A stretch of DNA of 64,000 nt from JADLCB01 sp964398315 (GCA_964398315.1 CAYNMV010000001.1:1-64000); one strand, 5' to 3'. Shown: positions 35,704 through 44,445, numbered from the stretch's first letter. Program-made: numbers and translations. The notes: generated by a model not told the origin, from the sequence alone.

Positions 35704-37116
35704 CTACAAATCCGGCTGCTCGAAATGCACGTCACGACCGAGGGTGCGCATCACCGCTTCGGCTGCGCGATATCCGCTGCGCACCGCGCCTTCCATCGTC
35801 GCGGGCCAGCCGGTCTGGGTGTAGTCGCCGGCAAGGAACAGGCCGGGAACCGCCGTCGATTGTGGCGGGCGCAGGCGGTCGATGCCCGGCAGGGGGGAGT
35901 AGGTGGCGCGCTTCTCCTTGACGATGCGGCTGGACAGCAGTTGTGCATCGCCGGTGGCGGGCAGCAGGATGCGTATCTCGTGCATCAGCCGGCCCAGCAG
36001 CCCATCGTTCGACTCTGCCGCCTGCCGGTCCGCGGCAGAGATCACCCCGTGGATGTGCCGGCCCTCTGCGTCCTTGCGGAACAGCCACTGGAGTTCCGTG
36101 CCGATCAGGGCCAGGTGCGGCTCAGTCATCACCGGGCGATCAAAGAACAGGTGCAGTCCGATGATCGGGCGGAAGGTGAGATGATCGAGCGCCTCCAGCT
36201 CCACCACGCTACCAAGAAGCCTGCGGGCCGCATCCGGCGCGGTGGCCACGATGACCATGTCGGCTTCAAGCACCTCGCCGGTGGAGAGATTGATCTGCCA
36301 GGAAGGCCGCCTCGATTGGCGGAGAGGATGCGCGGCCTCCTGGCCAACGGCCATCACGCGCACGCCTGTCAGCACGCGTGTTGCGATCGCGCCGGTGTAC
36401 AGATCAGCCAGCGGCAACGATGGCACGCCCATGACATAGCCACGGCGGTGCCCAAGGAAAGCTTCGCGGAAGACCTGGATCCCGTAGCGGGCACCGGCGC
36501 GAGCCGCATCCTCGTTGAGAGCGCTGGTGATGATGATGTTCCAGAAGCGTGCGATGGTGCGCGGCGACTGGCCATGATCGGCCAGCCACTGGCCAAAGGA
36601 CTGCTCGGGGGCGGCGGTTTCATCATCCAGCAGCCGCATCGCCAGCATGGCGCGGGCGATCTCCGCCTTCTCCGTCAGCGACAGCAGGGGGAAGGCAAGC
36701 ATGGCTGGCGCCAGGTGCAGGGGGCTGGGCAGCCGGCTCGCACCCAGGACACCGCGCCGGCCGGTTTCATCGGCGAAGGTGAGACGGTCAAACAGCTCGA
36801 TGCGGTCGACGATCCCCATCGTGCGATACAAATGCAGCAGGTTGGTACAGCAGCCCAGCAGGACGTGCTGGCAGTTGTCGAGCAGTTGGCCGGTGCGGAT
36901 ATCCTCGAAGCTGGTGGCCCGGCCGCCCAGCAGCTTACGGCGCTCGATGAGGGTGACATCCAACCCGGCGCCGGTGAGTGCGGCCGCCGCGGCAATGCCG
37001 GCCAGGCCGCCGCCGATGATGGCGACACGGGGAGGATGGGAAACGGAAGCGATCAAGGCATCAATGACAGGGATAGCGCGGTTCGGTGCGGAGCCATCAA
37101 CCGTGGCGGCGGACAA
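35704..37116 (-). CDS. hpnE: Hydroxysqualene dehydroxylase HpnE-type FAD enzyme
   Basis: An FAD-dependent amine-oxidase-fold protein of 470 aa. The dinucleotide-binding motif is VAIIGGGLAGIAAAAAL, followed by RRKLLGGRATSF and NCQHVLLGCCTNLLHLY, characteristic of HpnE (hydroxysqualene to squalene, for hopanoids) and its carotenoid relatives. The C-terminal FAD motif is PGLFLAGDYTQTGWPATMEGAVRSGY. No hpnC/hpnD or cyclase is next to it. The start is uncertain: the only upstream option is TTG at 37116 (used here); another TTG lies about 18 codons later. It overlaps the stop of a 59-codon membrane protein by about 20 nt. Confidence 0.88.
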   Translation of the reverse strand: MSAATVDGSAPNRAIPVIDALIASVSHPPRVAIIGGGLAGIAAAAALTGAGLDVTLIERRKLLGGRATSFEDIRTGQLLDNCQHVLLGCCTNLLHLYRTMGIVDRIELFDRLTFADETGRRGVLGASRLPSPLHLAPAMLAFPLLSLTEKAEIARAMLAMRLLDDETAAPEQSFGQWLADHGQSPRTIARFWNIIITSALNEDAARAGARYGIQVFREAFLGHRRGYVMGVPSLPLADLYTGAIATRVLTGVRVMAVGQEAAHPLRQSRRPSWQINLSTGEVLEADMVIVATAPDAARRLLGSVVELEALDHLTFRPIIGLHLFFDRPVMTEPHLALIGTELQWLFRKDAEGRHIHGVISAADRQAAESNDGLLGRLMHEIRILLPATGDAQLLSSRIVKEKRATYSPLPGIDRLRPPQSTAVPGLFLAGDYTQTGWPATMEGAVRSGYRAAEAVMRTLGRDVHFEQPDL

Positions 37117-37276
37117 TGTACAAGTAGAGTATGATGAAGAAGAAGATAAACGCCAGCAGCACGCCGATGCCGACCGGCGGGCCGCCCAGGAGCAAGGCGA
37201 AGACCGTAGCCGGACCCATCAGTCCCGCGGCCGCGCCTGCCAGAACCTTGAGTTTGGTCGGGATCGCGGAGCGCAT
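37097..37276 (-). CDS. 59-aa two-helix membrane protein overlapping hpnE
   Basis: An ATG-initiated short frame. It starts M-R-S-A-I-P-T-K-L-K, then has two hydrophobic stretches separated by GGPPV: VLAGAAAGLMGPATVFALLL and GIGVLLAFIFFFIILYLYIV, ending RRHG. The charge pattern (K near the N-terminus, RR at the C-terminus) fits a hairpin membrane protein with both ends in the cytoplasm. Its stop overlaps the presumed hpnE start, a sign of translational coupling. Trm112 lies 76 nt upstream on the same strand. No family is recognised. Confidence 0.6.
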   Translation of the reverse strand: MRSAIPTKLKVLAGAAAGLMGPATVFALLLGGPPVGIGVLLAFIFFFIILYLYIVRRHG

Positions 37277-37352
37277 GGGTGGGGCCCAGGTATCTCATTC
37301 GGTCGGGCCGCAACCGGCGGGGCGGGTGGCCCGTACGCTGCCAGCATGGCGA

Positions 37353-37586
37353 TTACCGCTTGTATTTCTCCTTGAGCTCTGCCAGCGTCACGCCGGGCGG
37401 GAGGGCGGCCTCCTCCATCAGCATCACGGGGATGCCATCGCGCACCGGATAGCGCAGGCCGCCTTCCTCGGCGACCAGCCAGTCTCCCTCCTGCCGCAGC
37501 CGGCTCAACGTCAGCGGACAGCGCAGAATCGCCAGCAGCTCGGGTTCGATCTGATTGGCAGGCGGTGGAGTGTTGGAATCGGTCAT
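37353..37586 (-). CDS. Trm112-like/UPF0434 family protein
   Basis: A 77-aa protein of the Trm112 family. The N-terminal half has LLAILRCPLTLSRL, where only one Cys of the usual zinc pair is kept, and the second half has YPVRDGIPVMLMEEA, the most typical motif. In eukaryotes and some bacteria Trm112 activates methyltransferases; in bacteria it is often a stand-alone zinc-ribbon-like protein. ATG at 37586 (MTDSNTP) is preferred; the frame continues to a TTG 42 nt upstream. Confidence 0.85.
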   Translation of the reverse strand: MTDSNTPPPANQIEPELLAILRCPLTLSRLRQEGDWLVAEEGGLRYPVRDGIPVMLMEEAALPPGVTLAELKEKYKR

Positions 37587-37707
37587 GGATGCGCGGGGGT
37601 TGGGGCTTGAATTTATGATCGTTGCCAATGGCGCCTGTGACGCCTGATATCATCCAGGGGAGCGGCCGAAGATGGCAGAGATTGTCCCTGCCACCGGCAG
37701 CGGGCTG

Positions 37708-38400
37708 CTACCCATCTCGCAGGCAATATAGAGCATCGCGCAACAGCATCCAAGAGATGCGGTCCGGGCCATCGGGGTGCTGGGTCTGCACGGCGTGGAT
37801 GAGCTGATCGGCCAGCGGAAGAGTATCGAACGACTGCACGAAGGCGTAAACAGCCCACGGTTCGGTGGTGGCGTGGTCAGGCTGGGTTTCATTGAGATGG
37901 AACTCGGCTGCCCGTTCCACGGCGCGCTGTGGCTCATCGCGGTTGCTTGCCAGAGCATAGGCTGCCACTGCGTGCAGAATGACCAACTCGTGATACCAGT
38001 GCGGCTCGGGATTGTCCGACCGCGTGGCAAGCAGGAATTCGCCACTGGGCTGCTGGGCTGTAATGAGCGCGGCCAGCGCCTGCTGGGCTTGGGGGTGTGC
38101 CGGGTTGGTTGGGTCGCCAGCCACGGCAGCGGCCCGCAGCGTTGCCGCCGCAATCGTTTCGCCGCGGGCGGCGGAGAAGGGGGGCTGGAGGCGGGCCAGC
38201 GCCTCGGTGATGCCGGATGGATCCGGGCGCCCCTCAAGACGCTGTCCGCAGTATGCTTCCAGCGCTTGGTGAATCGCCCGCCGATGCCGGGCGTCCGATG
38301 CCGTATCGGCACCGCCATTTTGCGGAGGGCAGGGGGCTGCGGTGAGGTGTTGGAGGATTGCGGTGTAACGCTCAAGCGTCGGGGCATCGGTGCGCATCAT
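37708..38400 (-). CDS. Hypothetical helical protein, possible alpha/alpha-toroid
   Basis: A protein of about 230 aa, not recognised. It has no signal peptide or membrane segment. The regularly spaced helices (ITEALARLQPPFSAARGETIAAATLRAA; ELVILHAVAAYALAS; ERAAEFHLNETQPDH; WAVYAFVQSF) and the H-x-N-E-T motif recall the alpha/alpha-toroid of prenyltransferase/cyclase-like repeats, as inference only. Start taken at the ATG pair encoding MMRTDAP, because TATCAT (5/6 to a -10 box) lies 9 nt before it on the minus strand; the open frame extends 23 codons further. Divergent from the next gene. Confidence 0.65.
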   Translation of the reverse strand: MMRTDAPTLERYTAILQHLTAAPCPPQNGGADTASDARHRRAIHQALEAYCGQRLEGRPDPSGITEALARLQPPFSAARGETIAAATLRAAAVAGDPTNPAHPQAQQALAALITAQQPSGEFLLATRSDNPEPHWYHELVILHAVAAYALASNRDEPQRAVERAAEFHLNETQPDHATTEPWAVYAFVQSFDTLPLADQLIHAVQTQHPDGPDRISWMLLRDALYCLRDG

Positions 38401-38495
38401 GGCCCGGCCATGATATCGGGGCGGGGCGAACTTTTCGGCATCCAGGGCGTCAGAATGAGTAAGATACACGCTTCACTCCTGCCAAGGAGCCGACG

Positions 38496-39194
38496 ATGCG
38501 AGAACACATGAGCGTATCGTGGCCGGCGATCGCGATAGGGGGGCTGGCTCTGGTGCTCTACCTGATGAGCCATTCTGTCAATGGCCATGAGCCGGCTAGG
38601 CCGTTTCCCACTTCCCAGCCGGTGGATCAGCTTCAGCCAGCCAGTTTCAAGTTCATGCTGCGCGGCTACTGCTACGCTGGCTCGCCGATCGATGACAAAT
38701 CAGCGCTGGGCGGTTTTGCTACATCCGACAATCTGCCCCGCCGACTCGATCCCGTAGATGACCGCCAGCCGGGCAAACTATACCTCCTGGCGCTGCCGGA
38801 TATCTCCGCTCCATTCGCTGGCCAGTATCGCGGCATGACGCTCCTGCTGGTCAACTCCACCAGCAAGACGCTCGCCTTTGACGCCAGCGACAGCCGGTTG
38901 AGCATCGTCCAGGAAGCAAGAATCGACAATGGCGAGTGGATGCCGATCGAGTATCTGCCCAGCAGTTGGTGCGGCAACAGCTATCACCGCGTCTTCCTGC
39001 CGGCCGGGCAGTACTGGTCCTTCATCGCGCCGCGTTATACCGGTCCGCAGCCGGCAAAGTTGCGTTTCCGCCTGGATCGCGGCCAGGACGAGCCCCTCAT
39101 CAGCAACGTGTTTGATGGTTCAATCCACCCAGAGCAATTTACGCAGAAGCAGGGTCACACGGCGACTGGCATCATGGACCCGTACCTGGAGTGA
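38496..39194 (+). CDS. Membrane-anchored or secreted hypothetical protein
   Basis: A 232-aa protein with one N-terminal hydrophobic segment (WPAIAIGGLALVLYLMSH) acting as signal anchor, and a mostly beta C-terminal domain outside the membrane (KLYLLALPDIS, YRGMTLLLVNSTSKTLAFDAS, HRVFLPAGQYWSFIAPRYTG). The S/T-rich phrase LVNSTSKTLAF and the closing region recall immunoglobulin-like domains of unknown role. AAGGAG is 8 nt before the ATG, and TAAGAT at 38459-38464 may be its -10 box. Convergent with the lyase gene. Confidence 0.7.
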   Translation: MREHMSVSWPAIAIGGLALVLYLMSHSVNGHEPARPFPTSQPVDQLQPASFKFMLRGYCYAGSPIDDKSALGGFATSDNLPRRLDPVDDRQPGKLYLLALPDISAPFAGQYRGMTLLLVNSTSKTLAFDASDSRLSIVQEARIDNGEWMPIEYLPSSWCGNSYHRVFLPAGQYWSFIAPRYTGPQPAKLRFRLDRGQDEPLISNVFDGSIHPEQFTQKQGHTATGIMDPYLE

Positions 39195-39263
39195 ATCGGG
39201 ATGAGGATGCGGGGCCGTGCACGGCGGTTTTCCTGCCTCCGCCGCTCTCTGTGTTGATCCCGC

Positions 39264-40709
39264 TCAGCACGCGCTGCCGAAATCGGTCTTGAATGCTTCG
39301 GCGAGCCTGTGGCCCCAGTTGTCCAGGGGAGCCAGGCGGCCGAAGAAGAAGCGCAGGACCGGCGGCTCCTCCACGAACTTCAGCCCGCCCACCAGGTCGC
39401 GGTGGGCGTAAAGCCATTTCATGCGGTCAACAACATACTCGATGTGGGCCATCGAATAGACCCGGCGGGGAACCGCCAGGCGGGCCAGTTCCATGTCGCT
39501 GGGAACGTCGTTGCCTTCCCGGTCGCGATCCATGCTGACCGAGCCGCGCTCCATCGGGCGGGCGCCGGAAGCGATATAAATGGCGGCGGCGAGACAGCCG
39601 GCGGGGTACTGGCTCTGGGGAATATGCGGCAGGAACTTTCTCGCATCGACATGGCCGGCCAGGCCGCCCGCCGGGGTGACGGCAGGCAGGCCCGCCTTCA
39701 CCATCAGATCTACGAAATACTCGATCAGATCAGCGCTGCTGCTGGCGACTTCGTAGTCGCACATCTCGCGCAGTCCTACCGCCATGGCTTCCACTTCCTT
39801 GCTGCTCATACCGCCGTAGGTGAGGAAGCCCTCGTACACCGGCAGCCAGGCGCGGATGCGGTCGAAGTATGAACGATTATTGGTAGCAATCAGCCCGCCG
39901 CGCACCGCGGTGCTCTTGCGGCCGGACATGTAGCAGATATCGGCGCAGCTCATCATCTCGCGGATGATCTGGCCGATGCTGTGATCGGCAAATTCCGCTT
40001 CGCGCCGCTTGATGAGATAGGCGTTTTCGCTGACCAGCGAGGTGTCGATGACGACCGGGATGCCATGCTTGCGTGCCAGGGCCGAGACCTCGCGCAGATT
40101 GGCCATCGAGAAGGGCTGGCCGCCGATCAGGTTCGTCGTGCATTCCATGCGCACGAAGCTGATGCTCCCGGCGCCATGCTGGTCGATCAGCTTCTTGAAT
40201 TTCTCCACATCCAGGTTGCCCTTGAACGGATTGGTGCTGGCGGTTTCGAGGGCGCCATCGCAATAAATCTCATGGACGGTGCCGCCGGCCAGTTCGAAGT
40301 GGGCCTTGGTGGTGGTGAAGTGGTAGTTCATCAGCACCTGGTCGCCGGGCTTGACGAAGACCTTGGCCAGCAAATGCTCGGCAGCGCGGCCCTGGTGGGC
40401 GGGCAGGCAGAACTCAAAGCCGAACACCTCGCGCACGGCATCGGCCAGCTTGTAATAGCTCTCACCACCGGCGTAGGCATCATCGGCCACCATCATGGCG
40501 GCAAGCTGGTTGTCGCTCATGGCGTTGGTGCCGGAGTCGGTAAGCATGTCGATGAAGACATCGCGCGTGCGGAGAAGGAAGGTGTTGTAGCCGGCCTCGC
40601 CGATGGCCTCGAGCCGCCGGGTGATGGGCGGAAGGGTCATCTGCTGGACGATTTTCACCTTGTGCATCTCGATTGGGATGACCTTGCCGCTGGAGAGCTT
40701 GACCTGCAT
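39264..40709 (-). CDS. Beta-eliminating lyase, tyrosine phenol-lyase-like
   Basis: A PLP-dependent lyase of the tryptophanase/tyrosine phenol-lyase family, 481 aa. Family motifs: AGYNTFLLRTRDVFIDMLTD, DAYAGGESYY, LPAHQGRAAEH, NYHFTTTKAHFE, CTTNLIGGQPFSMAN and the PLP-Lys in YMSGRKSTAVRGG. Two substrate-pocket hallmarks agree with tyrosine phenol-lyase rather than tryptophanase: the TTT motif and the Arg in ARPMERG, where tryptophanases have EIG. It would cleave tyrosine to phenol, pyruvate and ammonia. This is inference from motifs; a divergent substrate remains possible. It has its own promoter region and lies beside transketolase on the same strand. Confidence 0.85.
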   Translation of the reverse strand: MQVKLSSGKVIPIEMHKVKIVQQMTLPPITRRLEAIGEAGYNTFLLRTRDVFIDMLTDSGTNAMSDNQLAAMMVADDAYAGGESYYKLADAVREVFGFEFCLPAHQGRAAEHLLAKVFVKPGDQVLMNYHFTTTKAHFELAGGTVHEIYCDGALETASTNPFKGNLDVEKFKKLIDQHGAGSISFVRMECTTNLIGGQPFSMANLREVSALARKHGIPVVIDTSLVSENAYLIKRREAEFADHSIGQIIREMMSCADICYMSGRKSTAVRGGLIATNNRSYFDRIRAWLPVYEGFLTYGGMSSKEVEAMAVGLREMCDYEVASSSADLIEYFVDLMVKAGLPAVTPAGGLAGHVDARKFLPHIPQSQYPAGCLAAAIYIASGARPMERGSVSMDRDREGNDVPSDMELARLAVPRRVYSMAHIEYVVDRMKWLYAHRDLVGGLKFVEEPPVLRFFFGRLAPLDNWGHRLAEAFKTDFGSAC

Positions 40710-40771
40710 ATGCCGTTTCCTTGCTGCCGAGAGGGATCACTGTTCCGGCGCCGACGCCTGGCTGGGGCGGC

Positions 40772-40777
40772 ATTGTA
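40772..40777 (-). promoter_or_regulatory. -10 box of the lyase gene
   Basis: TACAAT (5/6) on the minus strand about 65 nt before the lyase ATG. No good -35 is spaced at 16-18 bp; instead the inverted repeat at 40785-40806 covers that region, as expected for an activator- or repressor-controlled promoter. Confidence 0.5.
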
Positions 40778-40784
40778 TGAGACA

Positions 40785-40806
40785 AATCGGACAAAAAAAT
40801 CCGATT
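40785..40806. promoter_or_regulatory. Operator-like inverted repeat before the lyase gene
   Basis: AATCGGA, eight bases, TCCGATT: a perfect 7-bp inverted repeat with an A-rich centre, placed at -35 of the lyase promoter candidate. The centre-to-centre arm distance is about 15 bp. Confidence 0.5.
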
Positions 40807-40865
40807 CACGACTCTCCTGCCTGAATCGCACCTCCAGCGGACGTTGGTGCTGCCCGGCAAAGCGC

Positions 40866-40899
40866 AAAAAAAAGCCACGAGTGGTCAACTCGTGGCTTT
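40866..40899 (-). terminator. Rho-independent terminator of transketolase
   Basis: On the minus strand AAAGCCACGAGT, a 5-nt loop and its exact complement form a 12-bp stem, followed by a run of eight T (A at 40866-40873 on the plus strand). It starts 25 nt after the tkt stop and separates tkt from the lyase gene. Confidence 0.93.
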
Positions 40900-40923
40900 C
40901 TGGACTCCAGTCTCGGTTGTCGA

Positions 40924-42885
40924 TTACTTGCGATCCGCCTTGCTGATCGCTTCGGCGATGCTCCTGGCATCGAGGCTCAGCGCCTGCAACACATCTTCGG
41001 GGGTGCGGCCGGACTTGGGGATCTGGCGGACGAACAGGTTCTGGACCTTGATATCCGCCCCGGCGTTGGCGATAGCCGTGGCCAGTTCGGCATCGAGGCC
41101 CCCGACGTAATTGTCCTCCGCCGTGACAATCAGCCCGCCGTTCTTTGCTGCCAGGTCAAGGATGCCCTGGGTCTGCAGCGGCAGGGAGTAGGCATCGACC
41201 ACCGTCGCCTGCTTGCCCTGCTGGGCCAGCAGATCAGCGGCGGCCAGGCACTCATGCACCATGTAGCCCGCGGCCACCAGCACCAGATCCTTGCCCTCGC
41301 GCAGCACCTTGAATCCGCCAACCTCGAAGGTGTCGGTCGGCTTGTAGAGGGCCTTGGTGTCGGCCCGCAGGGTGCGCTGGTAGCAGCAGCCGTTCAGGTT
41401 TGCCATCAGCTCCGTGATCTTGAGGCAGCTCACCGCATCGGCCGGGAAGAAGTAACGCACGGCCGGCTCGCCGGCGTAGTTGGTCGTGTGACAGAAAGCG
41501 CGGAAGAAGGCGACGTCGGGCAGTGACATCTGGCTGGGACCATCGGCCGCCAGGGTGACGCCGGCGTGGCTGCCGGTGATCTTGAAGTTGGCGCCGCTGT
41601 TGATCGCCATCTCGACCTGGTCATAGCCGCGCACGACGAACTTGGCGAAGGTGGAGCAGAAGGGGATTTTGCCCGCCGCGGCCGCGCCAGCCGCGACGCT
41701 GAACATGTTCTGCTCGGCGATGCGGCACTCGATGAACTGTTCAGGCAAGTTTTTGTAAAGATACTCAGCGAAGGTCGAGTTCTTCACATCCGCATCCAGG
41801 CCAATGATGCGCTTGTCTGCCCTGGCCAGGGCCAGCAGGGCTGCGCCATACGCCTTGCGCGGCGCCAGCGGCTTACCGGCCTGGTAATCCTTGAGCAGGC
41901 CGCAGGCTTCCAATGCCGCTTCGAAGTCGATCTTGACCGTCGTGCTGCCGGTCTCCACCGGCTTGGCGGCAGGGGGGGTGATCTTCAGGTAGCCATCGGT
42001 CTTGACGTCAATCGCGCCAAGCTCTTTGGCGGTCTGGTCCAGTTCGGCGAAGACCGCCTGCATCTTGTCCTTCTTGACCGGCGTGCCGTGCTTGCCCATG
42101 CCCTGTTCGCTGGCACTGCCCCAGCCCTTGACGGTACGGGCGATGATCGCCAGCGGGCGGGTCCCGTTCTGCACGATGTGCAGCTCGCGGAAGGCGGTGC
42201 GGATTTCATCAGGGTTGTGCCCGTCGATAATGCGGGCGATAAAACCGTAGGCCTCGGCCTTGCGGGCCAGCACCTCTGCACTCTGCTGCGGGCTGACCCA
42301 GTCACTCTGGGCCAGTTCGTTGCAGTTGAAGATCGCCACGCAGTTGGTCAGGGCGTGGTCGGCGATGAAATCCATCGCCTCCCAGATTTGTCCTTCGCGG
42401 GCCTCACCGTCACCGATGATGCAGTAAACATTGCGATCAATGCCGTCCATCTTGGCCGCTGCGGCCACGCCGGCGGCGACGCTCAGCCCCTGCCCGAGCG
42501 AACCGGTGGCAGCATCGAAGAAGGGGACGCCCAGGCCGGGATTGGGGTGCCCGTCGATGGGGCTTTCGATCGCCCGCAGCGACAGCGCATCCTCGCGCGT
42601 CATGGGGCGCGCTTCTTTCGGATTCTTGCCAATAACGGCTCCCAGGTCCGCCATGGCCGCGTAAATGATCGGCACGGCGTGGCCTTCCGAGAGAACCAGC
42701 CGGTCGGAGACCCCGTCCCACGGGTTTTTCGGATCCCAGCGCATCTGGTAGTACATCAGTACCGTCGTCAGGTGCGCCAGCGACAGGGCGGTGGAAGGGT
42801 GGCCGCTGCCAGCCACGGTGGTCATCTCCACCGACAGTTTCCCGATCTCAATCGCCTTCTGATGGACGGCCTGCGCAAAACTCAT
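40924..42885 (-). CDS. tkt: Transketolase
   Basis: A 653-aa thiamine-diphosphate enzyme of the pentose phosphate pathway. The N-terminal domain has SGHPSTALSLAHL, the TPP motif GDGEAREGQIWEAMDFIADHALTNCVAIFNCN in full, and the pyrimidine domain has the catalytic Glu in FIECRIAEQNMFSVAAGAA, then the C-terminal domain (VDAYSLPL, VTAEDNYVGGLDAELA). The enzyme is cytoplasmic. It ends in a strong terminator and starts next to a small membrane protein gene. GGAG lies 8 nt before the ATG. Confidence 0.97.
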   Translation of the reverse strand: MSFAQAVHQKAIEIGKLSVEMTTVAGSGHPSTALSLAHLTTVLMYYQMRWDPKNPWDGVSDRLVLSEGHAVPIIYAAMADLGAVIGKNPKEARPMTREDALSLRAIESPIDGHPNPGLGVPFFDAATGSLGQGLSVAAGVAAAAKMDGIDRNVYCIIGDGEAREGQIWEAMDFIADHALTNCVAIFNCNELAQSDWVSPQQSAEVLARKAEAYGFIARIIDGHNPDEIRTAFRELHIVQNGTRPLAIIARTVKGWGSASEQGMGKHGTPVKKDKMQAVFAELDQTAKELGAIDVKTDGYLKITPPAAKPVETGSTTVKIDFEAALEACGLLKDYQAGKPLAPRKAYGAALLALARADKRIIGLDADVKNSTFAEYLYKNLPEQFIECRIAEQNMFSVAAGAAAAGKIPFCSTFAKFVVRGYDQVEMAINSGANFKITGSHAGVTLAADGPSQMSLPDVAFFRAFCHTTNYAGEPAVRYFFPADAVSCLKITELMANLNGCCYQRTLRADTKALYKPTDTFEVGGFKVLREGKDLVLVAAGYMVHECLAAADLLAQQGKQATVVDAYSLPLQTQGILDLAAKNGGLIVTAEDNYVGGLDAELATAIANAGADIKVQNLFVRQIPKSGRTPEDVLQALSLDARSIAEAISKADRK

Positions 42886-43044
42886 GTTCCGGTCTCCGCT
42901 GAAAAAATGGGTCTAAAAACTCGCTCAGGGTGGGTGAATGTATGGACAGACGCGACGGGGGGCAAGTGGACCGGCCGGAAGCAGCCGAACTCAACAGCTT
43001 GCGTTGAGCGCCACTGCCAGCGGATACCGTTGATTTACCGTCAC

Positions 43045-43290
43045 TCAGACGCCATGCCTGAAGGAAAATGCCATGGCGATCGCTGCCAGCACCGGAACGG
43101 CCACCAGCCCCATGATGACCCCCGCGCCAAACCCTCTCCGCCTGGCTCGGCGGGCGATAAGCCAGGCAAGAATCGGAAAAAAGCCAATGGCGAGAATGAC
43201 CGGGCCATCGCATGCGTAAAATGCCTCGAAAGCCGACCGACGCGGCGTGATCAGGCCGATGACCAACCAGCGCAGCGGCGGCATATCCAT
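43045..43290 (-). CDS. Small membrane protein, probably frameshifted at its N-terminus
   Basis: An 81-aa frame with two or three hydrophobic helices (GPVILAIGFFPILAWLIA; GVIMGLVAVPVLAAIAMAF). The dipeptidase stop at 43417-43419 overlaps an ATG at 43418-43420 as ATGA, the usual sign of a coupled downstream gene, but that ATG is in another frame, beginning MNATSPDNPQPAG. The protein-like sequence of this frame continues upstream of 43290 (FWLELRCHMD). A single-base error or a true frameshift between about 43300 and 43390 would join both into a protein of about 125 aa. Family not recognised. Confidence 0.5.
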   Translation of the reverse strand: MDMPPLRWLVIGLITPRRSAFEAFYACDGPVILAIGFFPILAWLIARRARRRGFGAGVIMGLVAVPVLAAIAMAFSFRHGV

Positions 43291-43416
43291 ATGGCAGCGC
43301 AGCTCCAGCCAGAAGTGCCCACAGGCTGAGTGGCGGGCGGGTTGCGTATGGCAGAGGAACCGGCCCGGGCGGTTGGGATGCCCCGGCCGGCTGCGGATTG
43401 TCGGGAGAGGTGGCGT

Positions 43417-44445
43417 TCATTGGCGCTCGCTGGCGGCCGGCAAGTGCGTGCGGAAAAATCGGAGCCAGTTGCCGGCCAGGATGCCAGTGATGGCTTGATC
43501 GCTATACCCTGCATCGGCCAAGGCAGCGCCCAGGCGGGGCAGGTCAGCGCTGGTTCGGATTTCCTGCGGAATCTGGTCGCGGCCGAGGCCGCCGTCCATA
43601 TCAGTGCCAAGGCCGATACAGTCGGTCGAGCCGGCCAGATCGGCGATGTGGTTCACGTGGCGCACCACATCGGACAAAGTGGCCCTGCGCTTGCCCTGCT
43701 CGGCGGGGGGCAGCAGAAAACGGTCGTAGAAATTGATGCCAACCACGCCGCCACGTTTTACCAGCGCACGGATCATTTCATCAGAAAGTTGCCGGTCGGT
43801 GGGGATGATCGCCCGGCAATTGGAGTGGGTGGCCACCACCGGCCCGGTGGTCAGGTCAAGCAGTTGCCAGAACGCGTCCTCGGCCAGATGGGAGACATCG
43901 TGGATCATCGCCAGCCGATCCATCGCCCGCACCAGTTCGATACCGGCCTCGGTCAGTGGGCCGGGCATGCCCGTGCCGCCGGCGTAGCGGGTCCGCTTCC
44001 ACGCCAGCCCGATCATCCGCGCCCCGGCGGCATGCCAGCGCTCAAGGTCATCGGCTGAGCGAATGGGGTCCGCTCCCTCGATCAGCACAAGTGTTGGAAT
44101 CGCCCGCGACGCACCAGGGCCGGCGTCAACGGGGGCGCTGGTGGGAACATCTTCCCGCTGCGCTACCAGCTTGAGCTGGCCGGCCTCGAATTGCCGGTGA
44201 TACCACTGCATCTGTGCCCACCCCATCGCGGCGGCCTCTTCAGGGGTTTTGTAGCCCCGGCCTTTGCCGCGATCGGGCTCGCAGAAAATGGTGGCGCAGA
44301 TGAACCCGATGCGGCCGGCCCGCAAATCGGGCAGGCCGACACTGGGGATGCCCTCCTCATCGGGAACTTGCTCTGCGGCCGAGCGGAGTACATCCCGGCC
44401 GCGCAGAGCGTTGTAGGCCAGGTCGAGGTGTGCATCGACGATCAT
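43417..44445 (-). CDS. Membrane dipeptidase-type peptidase, family M19
   Basis: A zinc dipeptidase of 342 aa with the M19 layout: MIVDAHLDLAYNA holds the HxD ligands, LVLIEGADPI the bridging Glu, IHDVSHLAEDAFW the His, and THSNCRAI the next ligands; GTDMDGGLG closes the site. Substrates would be dipeptides, possibly D-amino-acid-containing. Start taken at M-I-V-D-A-H, the conserved beginning of the domain; the frame runs 99 codons further with non-protein-like composition. The stop overlaps the ATG of a small downstream gene (ATGA). Confidence 0.9.
   Translation of the reverse strand: MIVDAHLDLAYNALRGRDVLRSAAEQVPDEEGIPSVGLPDLRAGRIGFICATIFCEPDRGKGRGYKTPEEAAAMGWAQMQWYHRQFEAGQLKLVAQREDVPTSAPVDAGPGASRAIPTLVLIEGADPIRSADDLERWHAAGARMIGLAWKRTRYAGGTGMPGPLTEAGIELVRAMDRLAMIHDVSHLAEDAFWQLLDLTTGPVVATHSNCRAIIPTDRQLSDEMIRALVKRGGVVGINFYDRFLLPPAEQGKRRATLSDVVRHVNHIADLAGSTDCIGLGTDMDGGLGRDQIPQEIRTSADLPRLGAALADAGYSDQAITGILAGNWLRFFRTHLPAASERQ

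Noticed and set aside
39222..39244. CGGCGG...CCGCCG hairpin between convergent genes at 39.2 kb
   Set aside because: Only 6 bp with an 11-nt loop and no T run; such pairs are common by chance at this GC content.
42848..43420. 190-codon minus-strand frame running into the transketolase start
   Set aside because: Only its first 30-40 codons could be coding; the rest is low-complexity H/S/R-rich and overlaps tkt. Treated as part of the frameshift case instead.
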